From assembly GCF_000382245.1 (NCBI RefSeq), contig NZ_KB907863.1:33425-97424 (forward strand): 64,000 bases of DNA, given 5' to 3'. Below the pieces are notes generated by a model. That model was not told the origin of the DNA, did not search any database, and was given only the letters and a program-made list of their open reading frames with translations. This stretch comes from Kushneria aurantia DSM 21353 (lineage in GTDB: Bacteria; Pseudomonadota; Gammaproteobacteria; Pseudomonadales; Halomonadaceae). This document shows, piece by piece, positions 15,846 to 23,596 of the stretch. Positions within the stretch are counted from its first letter, which is position 1. Every line of letters begins with the position of its first letter. Position numbers and translations under genes: made by a program.

Positions 15846-16886
15846 TTAGCTGCTTTCTGACTGCTGGCGCAGCTGCTGCACGCGACCTTCATAGGCGTGG
15901 CGGGCGACACTCTTGTCTTTCTCCGGCAGATGGCGTGCCATGTCGGCAGCTTCATCCAGCTGCTCTTTGTTCTGGGCTTTCTGAATCTGCTCGCAGACAT
16001 AGGCACAGGTGATCTTGCCGCCCGGGCCGGGGGTGCCGGAATTTTGAGACTGGCCATCGTTTACGGTTTTGGGCTCGTCTGCTTCGTTGGCATAGGTCTG
16101 CCCACGTTTCTGGCGTCGCTGGCGCAGCTTGTCCTTGCCGCGAGCGGTGCCACCGGCAGTCCCGCCGCCGACCGTTTTTTCGCCGGATCGCGCCGCGGTG
16201 CTGCTCATTTCATCGGGCGTGTAGACGCCGAGGATGACATCGGGGCAGTAAAGGCGAGACCAGCGTTTGATTGCCAAATAGGCCAGTTGCTGCTTGGGGT
16301 CGCTTGCCCACAACGTGGAGTTGCGCACCTGTGCCTGCGTCAGCAGTAGATCAAGCACTCGCGGCTCTTCTTCTCCCTTGAGCGTCGCCCATACTTGAAT
16401 GCCGCATCCTTTCTCGTCTTTAAAGGACCATGCAGGCGCCTGATATTCCTTCCCCTGGTTATTCTTCCGCACTTCGAATTTGCCAATGACGTTTTCCCAG
16501 GGGCCATACCACTCATACTCAAGCCGGTTTTCAGTCGGCGCCATGCTGGTAATGACGGCATTGACCAACTGGGCCTCGTAACCCAGCGTGCCGTTGACGA
16601 GGTGGGTCTTCTGCGCGACTGCGAACGGATTCATGCGCCACTGGGCAGCCTGCATCACGACCGCCATGCAGTCGCCGGGATTGCCCTGCAGATGCTGAGG
16701 CACGGTGGCCTTTCCCCTGGCCATCAGATTCGCCAGCCGCTCCATGTGGTTCATGGCGTCGGTATTGAAAAGCAGGTCCTGAATTCCTTGCCCGGGGGCG
16801 CTTCCCGCAGGCGCTTCGGGCAGATGAGTTTCAGGCTCCTGCAGGCCGTTGACGGCCTGCTGCTGGGCTGTCGTTGTCTCGCTCAT
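15846..16886 (-). CDS. recT: RecT-family single-strand annealing recombinase
   Basis: A 346-residue RecT-type protein that coats single-stranded DNA and anneals complementary strands. Family features are ALMARGKATVPQHLQGNPGDCMAVVMQAAQWRMNPFAVAQKT (read over residues 52-93), LGYEAQLVNAVI, and YLAIKRWSRLYCPDVILGVYTPDE near residue 230. The C-terminal 100 residues are basic and of low complexity, as in other RecT proteins. It overlaps the exonuclease gene by 4 bases, the classical phage exonuclease-annealase pair. Confidence 0.92.
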   Translation of the reverse strand: MSETTTAQQQAVNGLQEPETHLPEAPAGSAPGQGIQDLLFNTDAMNHMERLANLMARGKATVPQHLQGNPGDCMAVVMQAAQWRMNPFAVAQKTHLVNGTLGYEAQLVNAVITSMAPTENRLEYEWYGPWENVIGKFEVRKNNQGKEYQAPAWSFKDEKGCGIQVWATLKGEEEPRVLDLLLTQAQVRNSTLWASDPKQQLAYLAIKRWSRLYCPDVILGVYTPDEMSSTAARSGEKTVGGGTAGGTARGKDKLRQRRQKRGQTYANEADEPKTVNDGQSQNSGTPGPGGKITCAYVCEQIQKAQNKEQLDEAADMARHLPEKDKSVARHAYEGRVQQLRQQSESS

Positions 16887-17989
16887 GCCGCTTCATCCTT
16901 TTCGCTGGCCTGCTGCTGTGTTTCGCGCGCCTGGTCAATCAGTTGCTGATCGGCCTTGTTGATTTTGCCGATGCGAACGTCAATAAACTCGGTCGGCGCC
17001 ACTTCGCTGATATAGCCCTTGCGCTGCTGAACCTTGCGGCTGTAGCGCATGCCATCTCCGAAAAGACCCAACGAAGACGGCCCCATGCGCTCAAGAACGT
17101 GCGCCCGCGCCTTGCGTTTGGTGACTTCCAGCTCCTTGATTTCTTCGCGGCAATCGGATTCGACCCTGATCCAGTGCTCGATCCCTGAAAGATCAGCGAC
17201 GGTACCGTCAGTGCCGGGATAGCGACGCTTGAGGATGTCGATAGCGTTCTTGTGCTCAATATCTATTTCGGGAAGCTCTCCGCGCTTGATCAGCCCCCAC
17301 AGGTCGGCTTCCGCCTCGATGATCATGCTGATGTACTCGTCATCGCGCAGAATCGGGTAGAAGCGTGTTTCCCAGCCGCCAATGGTCACCACCAGGAACG
17401 CCCATTCGTAGCCAGTCACGGCCAGCTGGTGCTGTACCTGGGCTTCATAGTCCTCCGGGATTTCGCCGGTAGAGCACAGGCCGCCGGTTTTTTTCACGTC
17501 ATCCGGGCGGCCCCAGCCACTGGCAAACTCGACGTTTTTCAGTTCGACCACGCCGGGGCCGGTAACGGTCTCTCCGAAAACCATTTCCAGCCATGCCGAC
17601 TGTTCCTCGGTCACACCTACCACCCGGCGATCAATGTTGGCCATCATCCATGGCAGGTCTTCATGCGTTGCCATGTAGTTGTGGTTCTGGACATTCAGCC
17701 CGGTCTCTGCGGAAAATCGAAGCGCCGTCACCGGCTCCATGACATGGCCCATTTCCATTTTCATACGGCGTCGGTAGCTGGCTTCTTCGTCTTCTTCCCC
17801 AATACCCAGCTTGCGCTCGGCAATCTCGTACGCCGTGCGATGCTCACTGATACCGATGGCCGCTGCGGCCTCGCTGGCGCCGATGCCGTAGCCGCGTAGC
17901 TCAAGCCAGACATCGCGGTCCATGCCAAGCGTCGAGACCCGCCCCTTTTTGCGCAGCTGTTCCAGTGCGTCCTGAACGGTGATCGTCAT
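16883..17989 (-). CDS. YqaJ-type phage exonuclease
   Basis: A 368-residue PD-(D/E)XK exonuclease of the YqaJ/lambda-exonuclease group, which chews double-stranded ends to feed RecT. Motifs in order: IGASEAAAAIGISEHRTAYEIAERKLG (substrate-binding, residues about 33-60), GHVMEPVTALRF with the first acidic residue, and GVVELKNVEF with the E-x-K catalytic pair near residue 145. YEAQVQHQLAVTGYEWAFLVV is the conserved QxQ region. ATG 17989 has AGGAG eight bases upstream. Confidence 0.9.
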   Translation of the reverse strand: MTITVQDALEQLRKKGRVSTLGMDRDVWLELRGYGIGASEAAAAIGISEHRTAYEIAERKLGIGEEDEEASYRRRMKMEMGHVMEPVTALRFSAETGLNVQNHNYMATHEDLPWMMANIDRRVVGVTEEQSAWLEMVFGETVTGPGVVELKNVEFASGWGRPDDVKKTGGLCSTGEIPEDYEAQVQHQLAVTGYEWAFLVVTIGGWETRFYPILRDDEYISMIIEAEADLWGLIKRGELPEIDIEHKNAIDILKRRYPGTDGTVADLSGIEHWIRVESDCREEIKELEVTKRKARAHVLERMGPSSLGLFGDGMRYSRKVQQRKGYISEVAPTEFIDVRIGKINKADQQLIDQARETQQQASEKDEAA

Positions 17990-18057
17990 GTGATAAACTC
18001 CTGTCGGGTTGCGTTTCGTTGTGGTTTCGTTGCCCCGCCCGCTCTGCCAGGCGGGCG

Positions 18058-18318
18058 TCATTTCAATGCATCGATATAGGCATCGATGTGTTCCTCATCC
18101 CGCGCGCCGCGCAGTTCATCTTCGTGCTGCTCGAGGATGGCGATGTCGTCGTTCTCGGTACGCTTTCCGTCCAGCCATGCTGCGGGGCGGCCCCGGCGGT
18201 CATAAATGCTGTATTCAATCTCGGGACCGCTCGGCGGCTCGAAAAATGTGCCGGCGTGGTACGGCTCGTAGTGCGTCACTTCGACGATGCAGGGGATGCC
18301 CGCGATGCGCGTGTTCAT
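18058..18318 (-). CDS. Phage early protein, 86 residues, unknown
   Basis: Starts MNTRIAGIPCIVEVTHYEPYHAG and continues with GPEIEYSIYDRRGRPAAWLD, a beta-rich pattern seen in small conserved phage early proteins, ending in an acidic helix. It begins within the end of the previous gene (ATGA overlap), so it belongs to the leftward early operon. No function can be assigned. Confidence 0.75.
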   Translation of the reverse strand: MNTRIAGIPCIVEVTHYEPYHAGTFFEPPSGPEIEYSIYDRRGRPAAWLDGKRTENDDIAILEQHEDELRGARDEEHIDAYIDALK

Positions 18319-18527
18319 GACGCCCTCCAGATCGGAATGCGAGCCTCTTTCAACCCGTCGCGCCGACGGCGGTACTCCTTGAGTCGTTCGGCATTGGCGT
18401 GGTCGAGAAAGCAGTGCCGGCCGGCGAAAGCGGCGTCGCGGGCTTCAAGCGCCAGCCCCGTAGAGTGGGCAGTGCCCAGCCTTGCGCGGGCTATGTCAGC
18501 GCTGGTGTACGTCCTTGCGTCAGCCAT
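18315..18527 (-). CDS. Phage early protein, 70 residues, unknown
   Basis: A basic 70-residue protein (TSADIARARLGTAHS, HANAERLKEYRRRRDGLK). Start overlaps the previous gene by 8 bases and its stop overlaps the next by 4, showing a packed operon. Helical and Arg-rich; possibly nucleic-acid binding, but no family is recognised. Confidence 0.65.
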   Translation of the reverse strand: MADARTYTSADIARARLGTAHSTGLALEARDAAFAGRHCFLDHANAERLKEYRRRRDGLKEARIPIWRAS

Positions 18528-18687
18528 CGGGAATCCTCCGTTTCACTGCGACCACTTCGGTGGTGGCCGGTAATTTCGCCGCGGCGCGCTTTGCCGCTTT
18601 TCTTGTCAGATACGGTGAGCCGGGCAGATCGCAGCGCGGCACGACATGCGGCTCATGTTTTTCACGGACGATGTAGCGAGCGCTCAT
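18520..18687 (-). CDS. 55-residue basic phage protein, unknown
   Basis: ATG 18687 has AGGGAGGTATGGG upstream, a strong ribosome site. The product MSARYIVREKHEPHVVPRCD... ends with KRAAAKLPATTEVVAVKRRI. It looks like a small beta-hairpin protein with a basic tail. The start lies inside the end of the previous gene. Confidence 0.65.
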   Translation of the reverse strand: MSARYIVREKHEPHVVPRCDLPGSPYLTRKAAKRAAAKLPATTEVVAVKRRIPDG

Positions 18688-18835
18688 CCCATACCTCCCT
18701 TTGCTCTCTGGCCAGCCGGCGATCATCCAGTAGCTGGTCGATCTGCAGGCGGCGGCGGAATCGCGCGAGCCTTGATTCGGGCGCGCGCTCGGACAGGCCC
18801 AGCCGTTGCCGGGCTACTTTTGCGGTATTGGTCAT
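18662..18835 (-). CDS. 57-residue Arg-rich phage protein, unknown
   Basis: Frame MTNTAKVARQRLGLSERAPE... with a highly basic amphipathic middle (RLARFRRRLQIDQLLDDRRLA). GAGG lies six bases before ATG 18835. It overlaps the next gene by 26 bases in another frame. First gene of the leftward recombination operon, and therefore a candidate regulatory or antitermination-like peptide; that role is inference from position and charge only. Confidence 0.55.
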   Translation of the reverse strand: MTNTAKVARQRLGLSERAPESRLARFRRRLQIDQLLDDRRLAREQREVWDERSLHRP

Positions 18836-18852
18836 GGCTGGACCTCAAGAAG

Positions 18853-18881
18853 AAAAAAGCCCGGCAAGGGTGTGGCCGGGC
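18853..18881 (-). terminator. Leftward terminator upstream of the recombination operon
   Basis: On the minus strand GCCCGGC, a 9-base loop, GCCGGGC and six T form a textbook terminator. It lies between the ImmA gene and the first recombination gene, so transcripts from PL would have to pass it. Confidence 0.85.
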
Positions 18882-19165
18882 AAGCAGGGGACCGATCCGA
18901 TGAGGATCGGTGTGGCGCCTCGATGAAGCGCCACGCCGATCGTCACAGCCTGGAAAAAGGGCGGCCGGGAGGCGGCCGCCAAGGGGGCGGAGATGCAGAG
19001 GCATCGATGAGCGCTCCCGCCGGCGGGGCGGTGCGGCGAGAACGCTCGTTGATGCGGGCTATTGAAAGGGGGGATTAGGCCTAACCGGGATTGCTTGGTA
19101 ACATCGGTTCGTCATTGAAATGAAAGCCCGGCTAATTCCGGGCTCTAGCATAGACTGTTTTTCGT
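18882..19165. other. Intergenic region with hairpins, no gene
   Basis: No convincing coding frame. It holds GC-rich repeats around 18895-18945 (two nested GATCCGATGAGGATC / GGCGCCTCGATGAAGCGCC type hairpins) and the weak leftward terminator at 19117-19144. A promoter for the leftward recombination genes might lie here but no clear hexamer pair was found. Confidence 0.4.
19117..19144 (-). terminator. Weak leftward terminator after the ImmA-like gene
   Basis: AGCCCGG-AATTAG-CCGGGCT on the minus strand followed by TTTCATTT. The stem is perfect but the T-run is broken. It lies 22 bases after the ImmA-like stop. Confidence 0.6.
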
Positions 19166-20269
19166 TTAGACCAAGGAAAGTTTTGCGCTCTCCGGGCGAG
19201 CCGTTTTACGAAGTAATACGCCCTGTATGAGAGTGTCTACTTCATCCTCAGGAAGGTTGTTTTCCTTAGCCAAGTCTGAAAGCGTTTTCCTTTGAGTCAT
19301 CAAGAGATTAAGCATTTTCTCTAAAATGACTGAACGTTCTTTTTCAATCTCTTCTGGCTCATTTCTTCGATACCCTCTGACGCTGATTTCCTGACATATT
19401 GCACGATATCGCCAGTCAGTGAGAATACCTAAGTCAAAGCATTTGCGAGCCAAAGCCGCAACTGATACCCTCCAGCGCTTTTTTGCGTCAATCAACTGGT
19501 CCAGGTTTCTTACTATTGGCAAATGATCTTTAACGTCCTCAGGAGGCATTAGAAAATTGGACGCAAATTGATCTGCTTCCTTTTCCTGCCGCCTTATGTT
19601 GTCAGGATGGTTTTCTTTGGCGTCAGGATTAGATGCCTCACCATCGCTACCAATATGCATATGCATAATCAAATGCCCTAGCTCATGAGCCAGGTTAAAT
19701 CGACTGCGCTCAGCAGATTTAGAGTTGTTCAGCATGATATAAGGCTGACTCCCTCGATAGAAGGAATATGCATCGACCATCGAATTGTCTCTGTCAAGTG
19801 AGAAAATTCTCATTCCTTTCATCTCCAGAAGCTTTAAGAGATTGGGTATGGGTCGATTGCCTATACCCCAGTAGCTGCGCAAAGCATGTGCTGCTACAGC
19901 AGGATCTTCGAATCTCTCATCCGCCAATTTAAAAGTCGGGAGGCTGAAATTCTTGTTCATCCAGTCGTTTAGTGCCAGGGCGAGCGTACCCGCCTGGATT
20001 GCACGGTTTCGATCACGAGCAGTTAAAGAAGAAAGATTTCTAAAGCTAACATTCTCTTGCACTAACTGGTCAGATGGCTCATCAAGGAAAAAAGACTTTG
20101 GATATTCCAATGCTGCTGCCAAGCTGCCAATGGCTGCATCATCAGGTATATGTTTTCCTTTGATAACCCTCGTCAAGTGCTCTGGTGTAAGTCCAGCTTT
20201 GACGGCAAGTTCTTTTTTAGTCAGTCCCCTCCGCTCTCTCGCAATTTCTAAGCTTATGGTGGAGAACAT
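19166..20269 (-). CDS. HTH-XRE / ImmA-IrrE metallopeptidase fusion
   Basis: A 367-residue protein with an N-terminal XRE helix-turn-helix (RERRGLTKKELAVKAGLTPEHLTRVI, read over residues 11-36) and a zinc-peptidase domain with HELGH at 195-199 and a downstream EADQFASNFLMP motif near residue 235. Relatives cleave phage or conjugative-element repressors (ImmA) or act as DNA-damage switches (IrrE), and many form part of toxin-antitoxin-like or defence pairs. GC content is lower than in the neighbours, suggesting separate acquisition. It follows the unknown partner by 5 bases. Confidence 0.87.
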   Translation of the reverse strand: MFSTISLEIARERRGLTKKELAVKAGLTPEHLTRVIKGKHIPDDAAIGSLAAALEYPKSFFLDEPSDQLVQENVSFRNLSSLTARDRNRAIQAGTLALALNDWMNKNFSLPTFKLADERFEDPAVAAHALRSYWGIGNRPIPNLLKLLEMKGMRIFSLDRDNSMVDAYSFYRGSQPYIMLNNSKSAERSRFNLAHELGHLIMHMHIGSDGEASNPDAKENHPDNIRRQEKEADQFASNFLMPPEDVKDHLPIVRNLDQLIDAKKRWRVSVAALARKCFDLGILTDWRYRAICQEISVRGYRRNEPEEIEKERSVILEKMLNLLMTQRKTLSDLAKENNLPEDEVDTLIQGVLLRKTARPESAKLSLV

Positions 20270-20274
20270 TTCAC

Positions 20275-20991
20275 TTACCCTGTGCGTAGATCCAAATCGA
20301 GATCACCCAACTCTGAGTCGAACGAATTGTCAATGGGCGGCGTGCTGTATCTGTCTGTCTTGTATGTAATTGGATCGCTAGTGGTTTTGATGGCTAATCT
20401 TGCTTCAAAACCCGAAAAATAATTGTTTTTCAAGATGGGTAGCGATAACTCAATTTCCATGTTGTCGCTAGCATGATCCTTGTCAAATGAACAGCAAAGA
20501 AACCACACCTGCGGTGCAGGGGGGAATATTGGAAAGGTATAATTCACGGGCGTCGTGATGAGTTGCGTTGTCTCAGATCCAAATCCCGTATTATTTTTCG
20601 GTAGGCGGTTGCGATCAGCTGCGCAATCCACATTCCTATAAAAGATGATGATATTTGCGTCTGAGTTATATGCGTAGCGTAAGTGTCCACTTCTTATCGG
20701 CTTCCATTCTCCATGCCTTGAAAGAAGCCTGTTCAACTCCTCGGTTCCTTTGGAGTGAGCTTGCCTCATCTTGTCTCCAGGCGGAGCATTGTTGCCTACT
20801 TGGCCCGCTGCGTTTGAGGCAGCGATCGCGACATTTTCAAGGTCTTCAGCCACGAAGGTAGACATAAAGTGTTCAGCGATAATCTTGTTGATATGCTCGA
20901 CATTGCTTACATATCTAGCCTGGGCTTGATCGGTGAGCCCTGCGATTACCACCGGCGAGTGCTCAATCTCTGACACCTTCGAATTCGACAC
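20275..20991 (-). CDS. Unknown partner of the ImmA-IrrE protein
   Basis: A 238-residue protein beginning at GTG 20991 behind GAGGGGG. The N-terminal 110 residues are helical (VSNVEHINKIIAEHFMSTFVAEDLENVAIAA is spread across about 27-57); the C-terminal half is beta-rich with Phe/Pro (FPIFPPAPQVWFLCCSFDKDH). No family is recognised. It is in a two-gene operon with the ImmA-like gene, has lower GC than the phage backbone, and its ribosome site abuts a perfect inverted repeat. It could be a substrate, antitoxin or effector of the peptidase. Confidence 0.75.
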   Translation of the reverse strand: MSNSKVSEIEHSPVVIAGLTDQAQARYVSNVEHINKIIAEHFMSTFVAEDLENVAIAASNAAGQVGNNAPPGDKMRQAHSKGTEELNRLLSRHGEWKPIRSGHLRYAYNSDANIIIFYRNVDCAADRNRLPKNNTGFGSETTQLITTPVNYTFPIFPPAPQVWFLCCSFDKDHASDNMEIELSLPILKNNYFSGFEARLAIKTTSDPITYKTDRYSTPPIDNSFDSELGDLDLDLRTG

Positions 20992-21000
20992 GACGACCCC

Positions 21001-21047
21001 CTCATCAATTTTTCACGGCTACATTGTAGGTCGGAAAAATTGATGAG
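21001..21047. promoter_or_regulatory. Perfect 14-bp inverted repeat upstream of the ImmA operon
   Basis: CTCATCAATTTTTC (21001-21014) and GAAAAATTGATGAG (21034-21047) are exact reverse complements separated by 19 bases. The left arm overlaps the edge of the Shine-Dalgarno of the 20275-20991 gene. It can be an operator for the XRE domain of the downstream protein or an mRNA hairpin that hides the ribosome site. Confidence 0.75.
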
Positions 21048-21365
21048 ACAACTCCCATCCCTAAACAGCCTCAGCGAAGCCGCTTGGGGATGCGCCCTGG
21101 TTCCAGGGCGATCCGTTGTGACACGACCCGGCATCGCTCTCTGCCGTGGGGAGCCATCCCCGCTACGCCATGGCCCTCGATTGCCTGGCGCCCGCTTGGT
21201 CGATCGTGCCCCCGCGCCTGCTGTTGCACTTCGAGCCTCTGCTGGAGGCGGCGCGAGCCCCATGGGTCCCATGGGGTGGAGATCCTGAGTTGTTAAAGAG
21301 CGTGGCCGTCCGGCCGGTGATGCTTCCTTGGCCTGGCAGGGCCAATTGTGTTGTTGCCGTGGTTA
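21048..21365 (-). other. Structured, probably untranslated PL leader
   Basis: About 320 bases between PL and the first leftward gene. Open frames here have no convincing start or codon pattern. Two further perfect palindromes occur: CGCCCTGG-TT-CCAGGGCG at 21093-21110 and CCCCATGGG-T-CCCATGGGG at 21258-21276. Together with the 21001-21047 repeat, a leftward RNA would fold into at least three hairpins. This may be a processive antitermination or regulatory leader. Confidence 0.5.
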
Positions 21366-21409
21366 AATATCACGTTTCGTGAATCAATAGTCAACACATA
21401 AAGTGATAT
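21366..21409 (-). promoter_or_regulatory. Leftward phage promoter PL with two operators
   Basis: On the minus strand TTGACT (complement 21389-21394) and GATATT (complement 21366-21371) are spaced by exactly 17 bases. A perfect palindrome TCACG-TTT-CGTGA (21370-21382) fills the spacer and CACATAAAGTGATAT (21395-21409) abuts the -35. Both sequences recur in near-identical form in the region before cro at 22594-22653, as expected of lambda-type OL and OR. Confidence 0.78.
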
Positions 21410-21468
21410 TTTTTGCGGCATCTGTGTTATGTACTTGACCTGATGGGAAAAGATTTTTCGTGAGGTAC

Positions 21469-21499
21469 AAAAAAGCCCGCCTCCGAGAAGAGTGCGGGC
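21469..21499 (-). terminator. Terminator of the leftward repressor transcript
   Basis: GCCCGC, a 13-base loop, GCGGGC on the minus strand, then six T. It ends the repressor/membrane-protein transcript upstream of PL. Confidence 0.85.
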
Positions 21500-21564
21500 C
21501 GGGCAGGATAGGCTTTTCTATCAGTGGCCTTTGGAATCAGGCCAGTATTATCAATAACCTGCGG

Positions 21565-21870
21565 CTATTTTAATCTCTTGAGGATGAAATAGAGAACAAC
21601 TGCAATGATGGGCCAAGAGATCATTTGGCCCTCTCTGTCCAGGCCCATGGCGCCCGCAACGGGCACAGAGATAGCAACCACCACGCAAGCATAAATTGCG
21701 AACCAGAAGGCATTCACAGCGAGGCTTACCGCGCCCCCAATAATCGCCTCGGTTAGTTTTGGGGCCTTGCGAAGGCAGAAGCCCAAAATGAGAAAGCCGA
21801 TGAGCCCTAGTATGAACAGGATGACGAGGACGCTCCCCGGCCCTCCCATGCTGATTCCATCGTACCGCAT
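21565..21870 (-). CDS. Small membrane protein expressed with the repressor
   Basis: A 101-residue protein with three hydrophobic segments (about residues 14-32, 44-72 and 86-98), the first as VLVILFILGLIGFLILGF. It starts 8 bases after the repressor stop on the same strand, so it is expected in the lysogen. Lysogenically expressed membrane proteins often block superinfection, but no family signature supports this beyond context. Confidence 0.72.
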   Translation of the reverse strand: MRYDGISMGGPGSVLVILFILGLIGFLILGFCLRKAPKLTEAIIGGAVSLAVNAFWFAIYACVVVAISVPVAGAMGLDREGQMISWPIIAVVLYFILKRLK

Positions 21871-21878
21871 TCAGATAC

Positions 21879-22559
21879 CTACCTTTGTCGCAATTCCATC
21901 TGGGCCATGACGACGCCTGTCACGCGGCAGTTCCCGTTGATAGAGATGTAGGGATCCTTCCAGGCCGGGTTGCGTGCCTTGAGCATGCATCCCACGCCTG
22001 GCTCCTCCAGGTACTGCTTGAATGTCGCCTCGCCGGTTTCAGTCATAACGGCGATCACGTCGTCGCCGGACTCTGGCACCACCTCGGGGTCGATGAAGAT
22101 GATCCGGCCTGGCGGGTACTTGTCGAGCATGCTTTCCCCGACCACCTTCAGGGCGAAGGTGTGGGGTCCGCAATTTGGCGGGCGCGGATACCAGTTGGTG
22201 CTTTCAGGATCGAGATCCACGAAGCAGACTTCGGTGAAGCCGCCCGCCTGCACCCACGAAATTTCTGGAATCTGGGTGACCATGGCGGGGCCAGGCTGCA
22301 ACTCCTCGCCATAAGACGCCAGCGCGTGGGGCGCATGTCCAGTACCCATCTGGCCCTGCCCAGTCCAAACCCAAGCCACATTGAGATCTAGAGCCCTAGC
22401 GATCTTTTCCAGGTCAGTGCGCTTGGCTTCGCGCAGTCCGCGCTCGTAATTGGAAATCCGACCCTGAGATTCCCATCCGCACATCCTGGCAAGCTCGGGC
22501 TGAGTAACCCCTCTGAGAAGTCTCGCTTTCTTGATCCGCTGGCCAACTGTCTCGCTCAT
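21879..22559 (-). CDS. cI: CI-like phage repressor with S24 auto-peptidase domain
   Basis: A 226-residue repressor keeping the prophage silent. The XRE helix-turn-helix spans about residues 5-62 (RLLRGVTQPELARMCGWESQGRISNYERG region). A LexA/CI peptidase follows: cleavage site A105-G106 in WVQAGGF, Ser143 in VGESM and Lys181 in ATFKQY. It should be inactivated by RecA-stimulated self-cleavage, so the prophage is SOS-inducible. ATG 22559 follows AGGAAG; longer starts upstream would overlap the operator region. Confidence 0.92.
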   Translation of the reverse strand: MSETVGQRIKKARLLRGVTQPELARMCGWESQGRISNYERGLREAKRTDLEKIARALDLNVAWVWTGQGQMGTGHAPHALASYGEELQPGPAMVTQIPEISWVQAGGFTEVCFVDLDPESTNWYPRPPNCGPHTFALKVVGESMLDKYPPGRIIFIDPEVVPESGDDVIAVMTETGEATFKQYLEEPGVGCMLKARNPAWKDPYISINGNCRVTGVVMAQMELRQR

Positions 22560-22593
22560 CTTCCTGACTCTTAAGTGATTGACCATAGAGTAA

Positions 22594-22653
22594 CCACGCA
22601 TCGTGGTAAGTCATTCGACGAATCGTGTTTCTATAAACCACATAACGTGATAT
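22594..22653. promoter_or_regulatory. Repressor/Cro operator region (OR-like) and divergent promoters
   Basis: Between cI and cro lie CCACG-CAT-CGTGG (22594-22606, perfect palindrome), ACG-AAT-CGT (22618-22626) and CACATAACGTGATAT (22639-22653). The last differs by one base from the PL operator CACATAAAGTGATAT, and the first fits the same CACGNNNCGTG pattern as the other PL operator. GATATG at 22649-22654 can serve as a rightward -10; its -35 is weak. Confidence 0.72.
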
Positions 22654-22682
22654 GCTTGCCTCGTAAACCACGGGGATTACCC

Positions 22683-22895
22683 ATGAACCTCAAAGTGCTA
22701 CGTAAGCGGGCCGCGATGACTCAGCGAGAGCTGGGCGAAGCAACCAACCTCGGCCAGACCGCTATCGCCAACTACGAAACGGGTTATCGCACCCCGGATC
22801 TCGACAAGGTAAGAGCGATCGTTTCTGCCCTGCGTCGGCGCGGAGTGGAGGTGACCCTTGATGACGTAGTCGGCGAGCCCACAGCGGCCGCCTAA
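22683..22895 (+). CDS. cro: Cro-like HTH regulator
   Basis: A 70-residue XRE-type protein, divergent from the repressor. The helix-turn-helix is MTQRELGEATNLGQTAIANYETG, read over residues 12-34. As the first rightward early gene behind the shared operators it matches the position of Cro, which would switch the phage to lytic growth. GGGG about eight bases before ATG 22683 serves as ribosome site. Confidence 0.88.
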   Translation: MNLKVLRKRAAMTQRELGEATNLGQTAIANYETGYRTPDLDKVRAIVSALRRRGVEVTLDDVVGEPTAAA

Positions 22896-22954
22896 CCCCC
22901 GTACGCCGTCCGTGAGGCCCGCGTGCCACCGCAACCGACAGAAGGACCCCGTCA

Positions 22955-23293
22955 ATGCATTCACGCTTCATCGAAGACCGGCGCTGCAAGGCCGACGGCG
23001 AGCACCTCGACAACCCGGTGAAGACCCGTCTCACCGATGAGGAGTTCGACCGCCTCGAACGCCATGCCGAGAAACGCCACGGCGGCGTGCTGTCGCACAC
23101 GCTCCGCGAATACCTGCTGATGTCCATGGATATGGTGGAGCGGCGCGAGCAGGCGCTTATCGAGGCGCTGGATTCGGGCCAGAACCGGGATGAGCTACAG
23201 CGCGAGATCACGCAGGCGCTGATGGCTCAGATCGTTGACCAGCGCATGACCGAGCGGCTCGCCGCCAGGGTAGCGCAACAGCAAACGGCCTGA
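22955..23293 (+). CDS. Phage early protein, 112 residues, possible ribbon-helix-helix
   Basis: After a basic start (MHSRFIEDRRCKADGEHL) comes VKTRLTDEEFDRLERHAEKRHGG, which looks like a ribbon-helix-helix beta strand plus helix as in CopG-type regulators, followed by a long coiled helix rich in Glu/Gln. AAGGA precedes ATG 22955. Second gene of the rightward early operon; a CII-like regulatory role is possible by place but not shown. Confidence 0.68.
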   Translation: MHSRFIEDRRCKADGEHLDNPVKTRLTDEEFDRLERHAEKRHGGVLSHTLREYLLMSMDMVERREQALIEALDSGQNRDELQREITQALMAQIVDQRMTERLAARVAQQQTA

Positions 23294-23312
23294 GAGGGCC
23301 GGGGAGTCGCCC

Positions 23313-23516
23313 ATGACGCTCGCAGACATTCGCGGGGCACTGGACATGATGAGCCCGGAAGGGCGCAGAGCGCTCGAGCGCGAGGCCCTGGATCTTGGCG
23401 TCAGCGCGGAGCACCACTTCATCGATAGCTTTCTGAGCCAGACCGGGAGGCTCCAGCAGCAGCTGTATTCGTTGCGATCGGTGCCGACCAGGGCCCGGCT
23501 GAGGGCGGTGAAGTAG
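23313..23516 (+). CDS. Phage early protein, 67 residues, unknown
   Basis: A helical protein (MTLADIRGALDMMSPEGRRALEREAL...) with GGGGAG seven bases before ATG 23313. It lies 19 bases after the previous gene and before the replication genes. No family recognised. Confidence 0.65.
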   Translation: MTLADIRGALDMMSPEGRRALEREALDLGVSAEHHFIDSFLSQTGRLQQQLYSLRSVPTRARLRAVK

Positions 23517-23596
23517 AGGAAGGACGGGGCGCTGATACAGCGCCTTGTGCCGACGACACAAGGCCCTGTCAGGCCAAATTCAGATGGGCAAACATG

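Noticed and set aside
20946..21382. Open frames in the PL leader on both strands
   Set aside because: No ribosome sites, poor codon patterns and overlap with strong palindromes; better explained as untranslated RNA.
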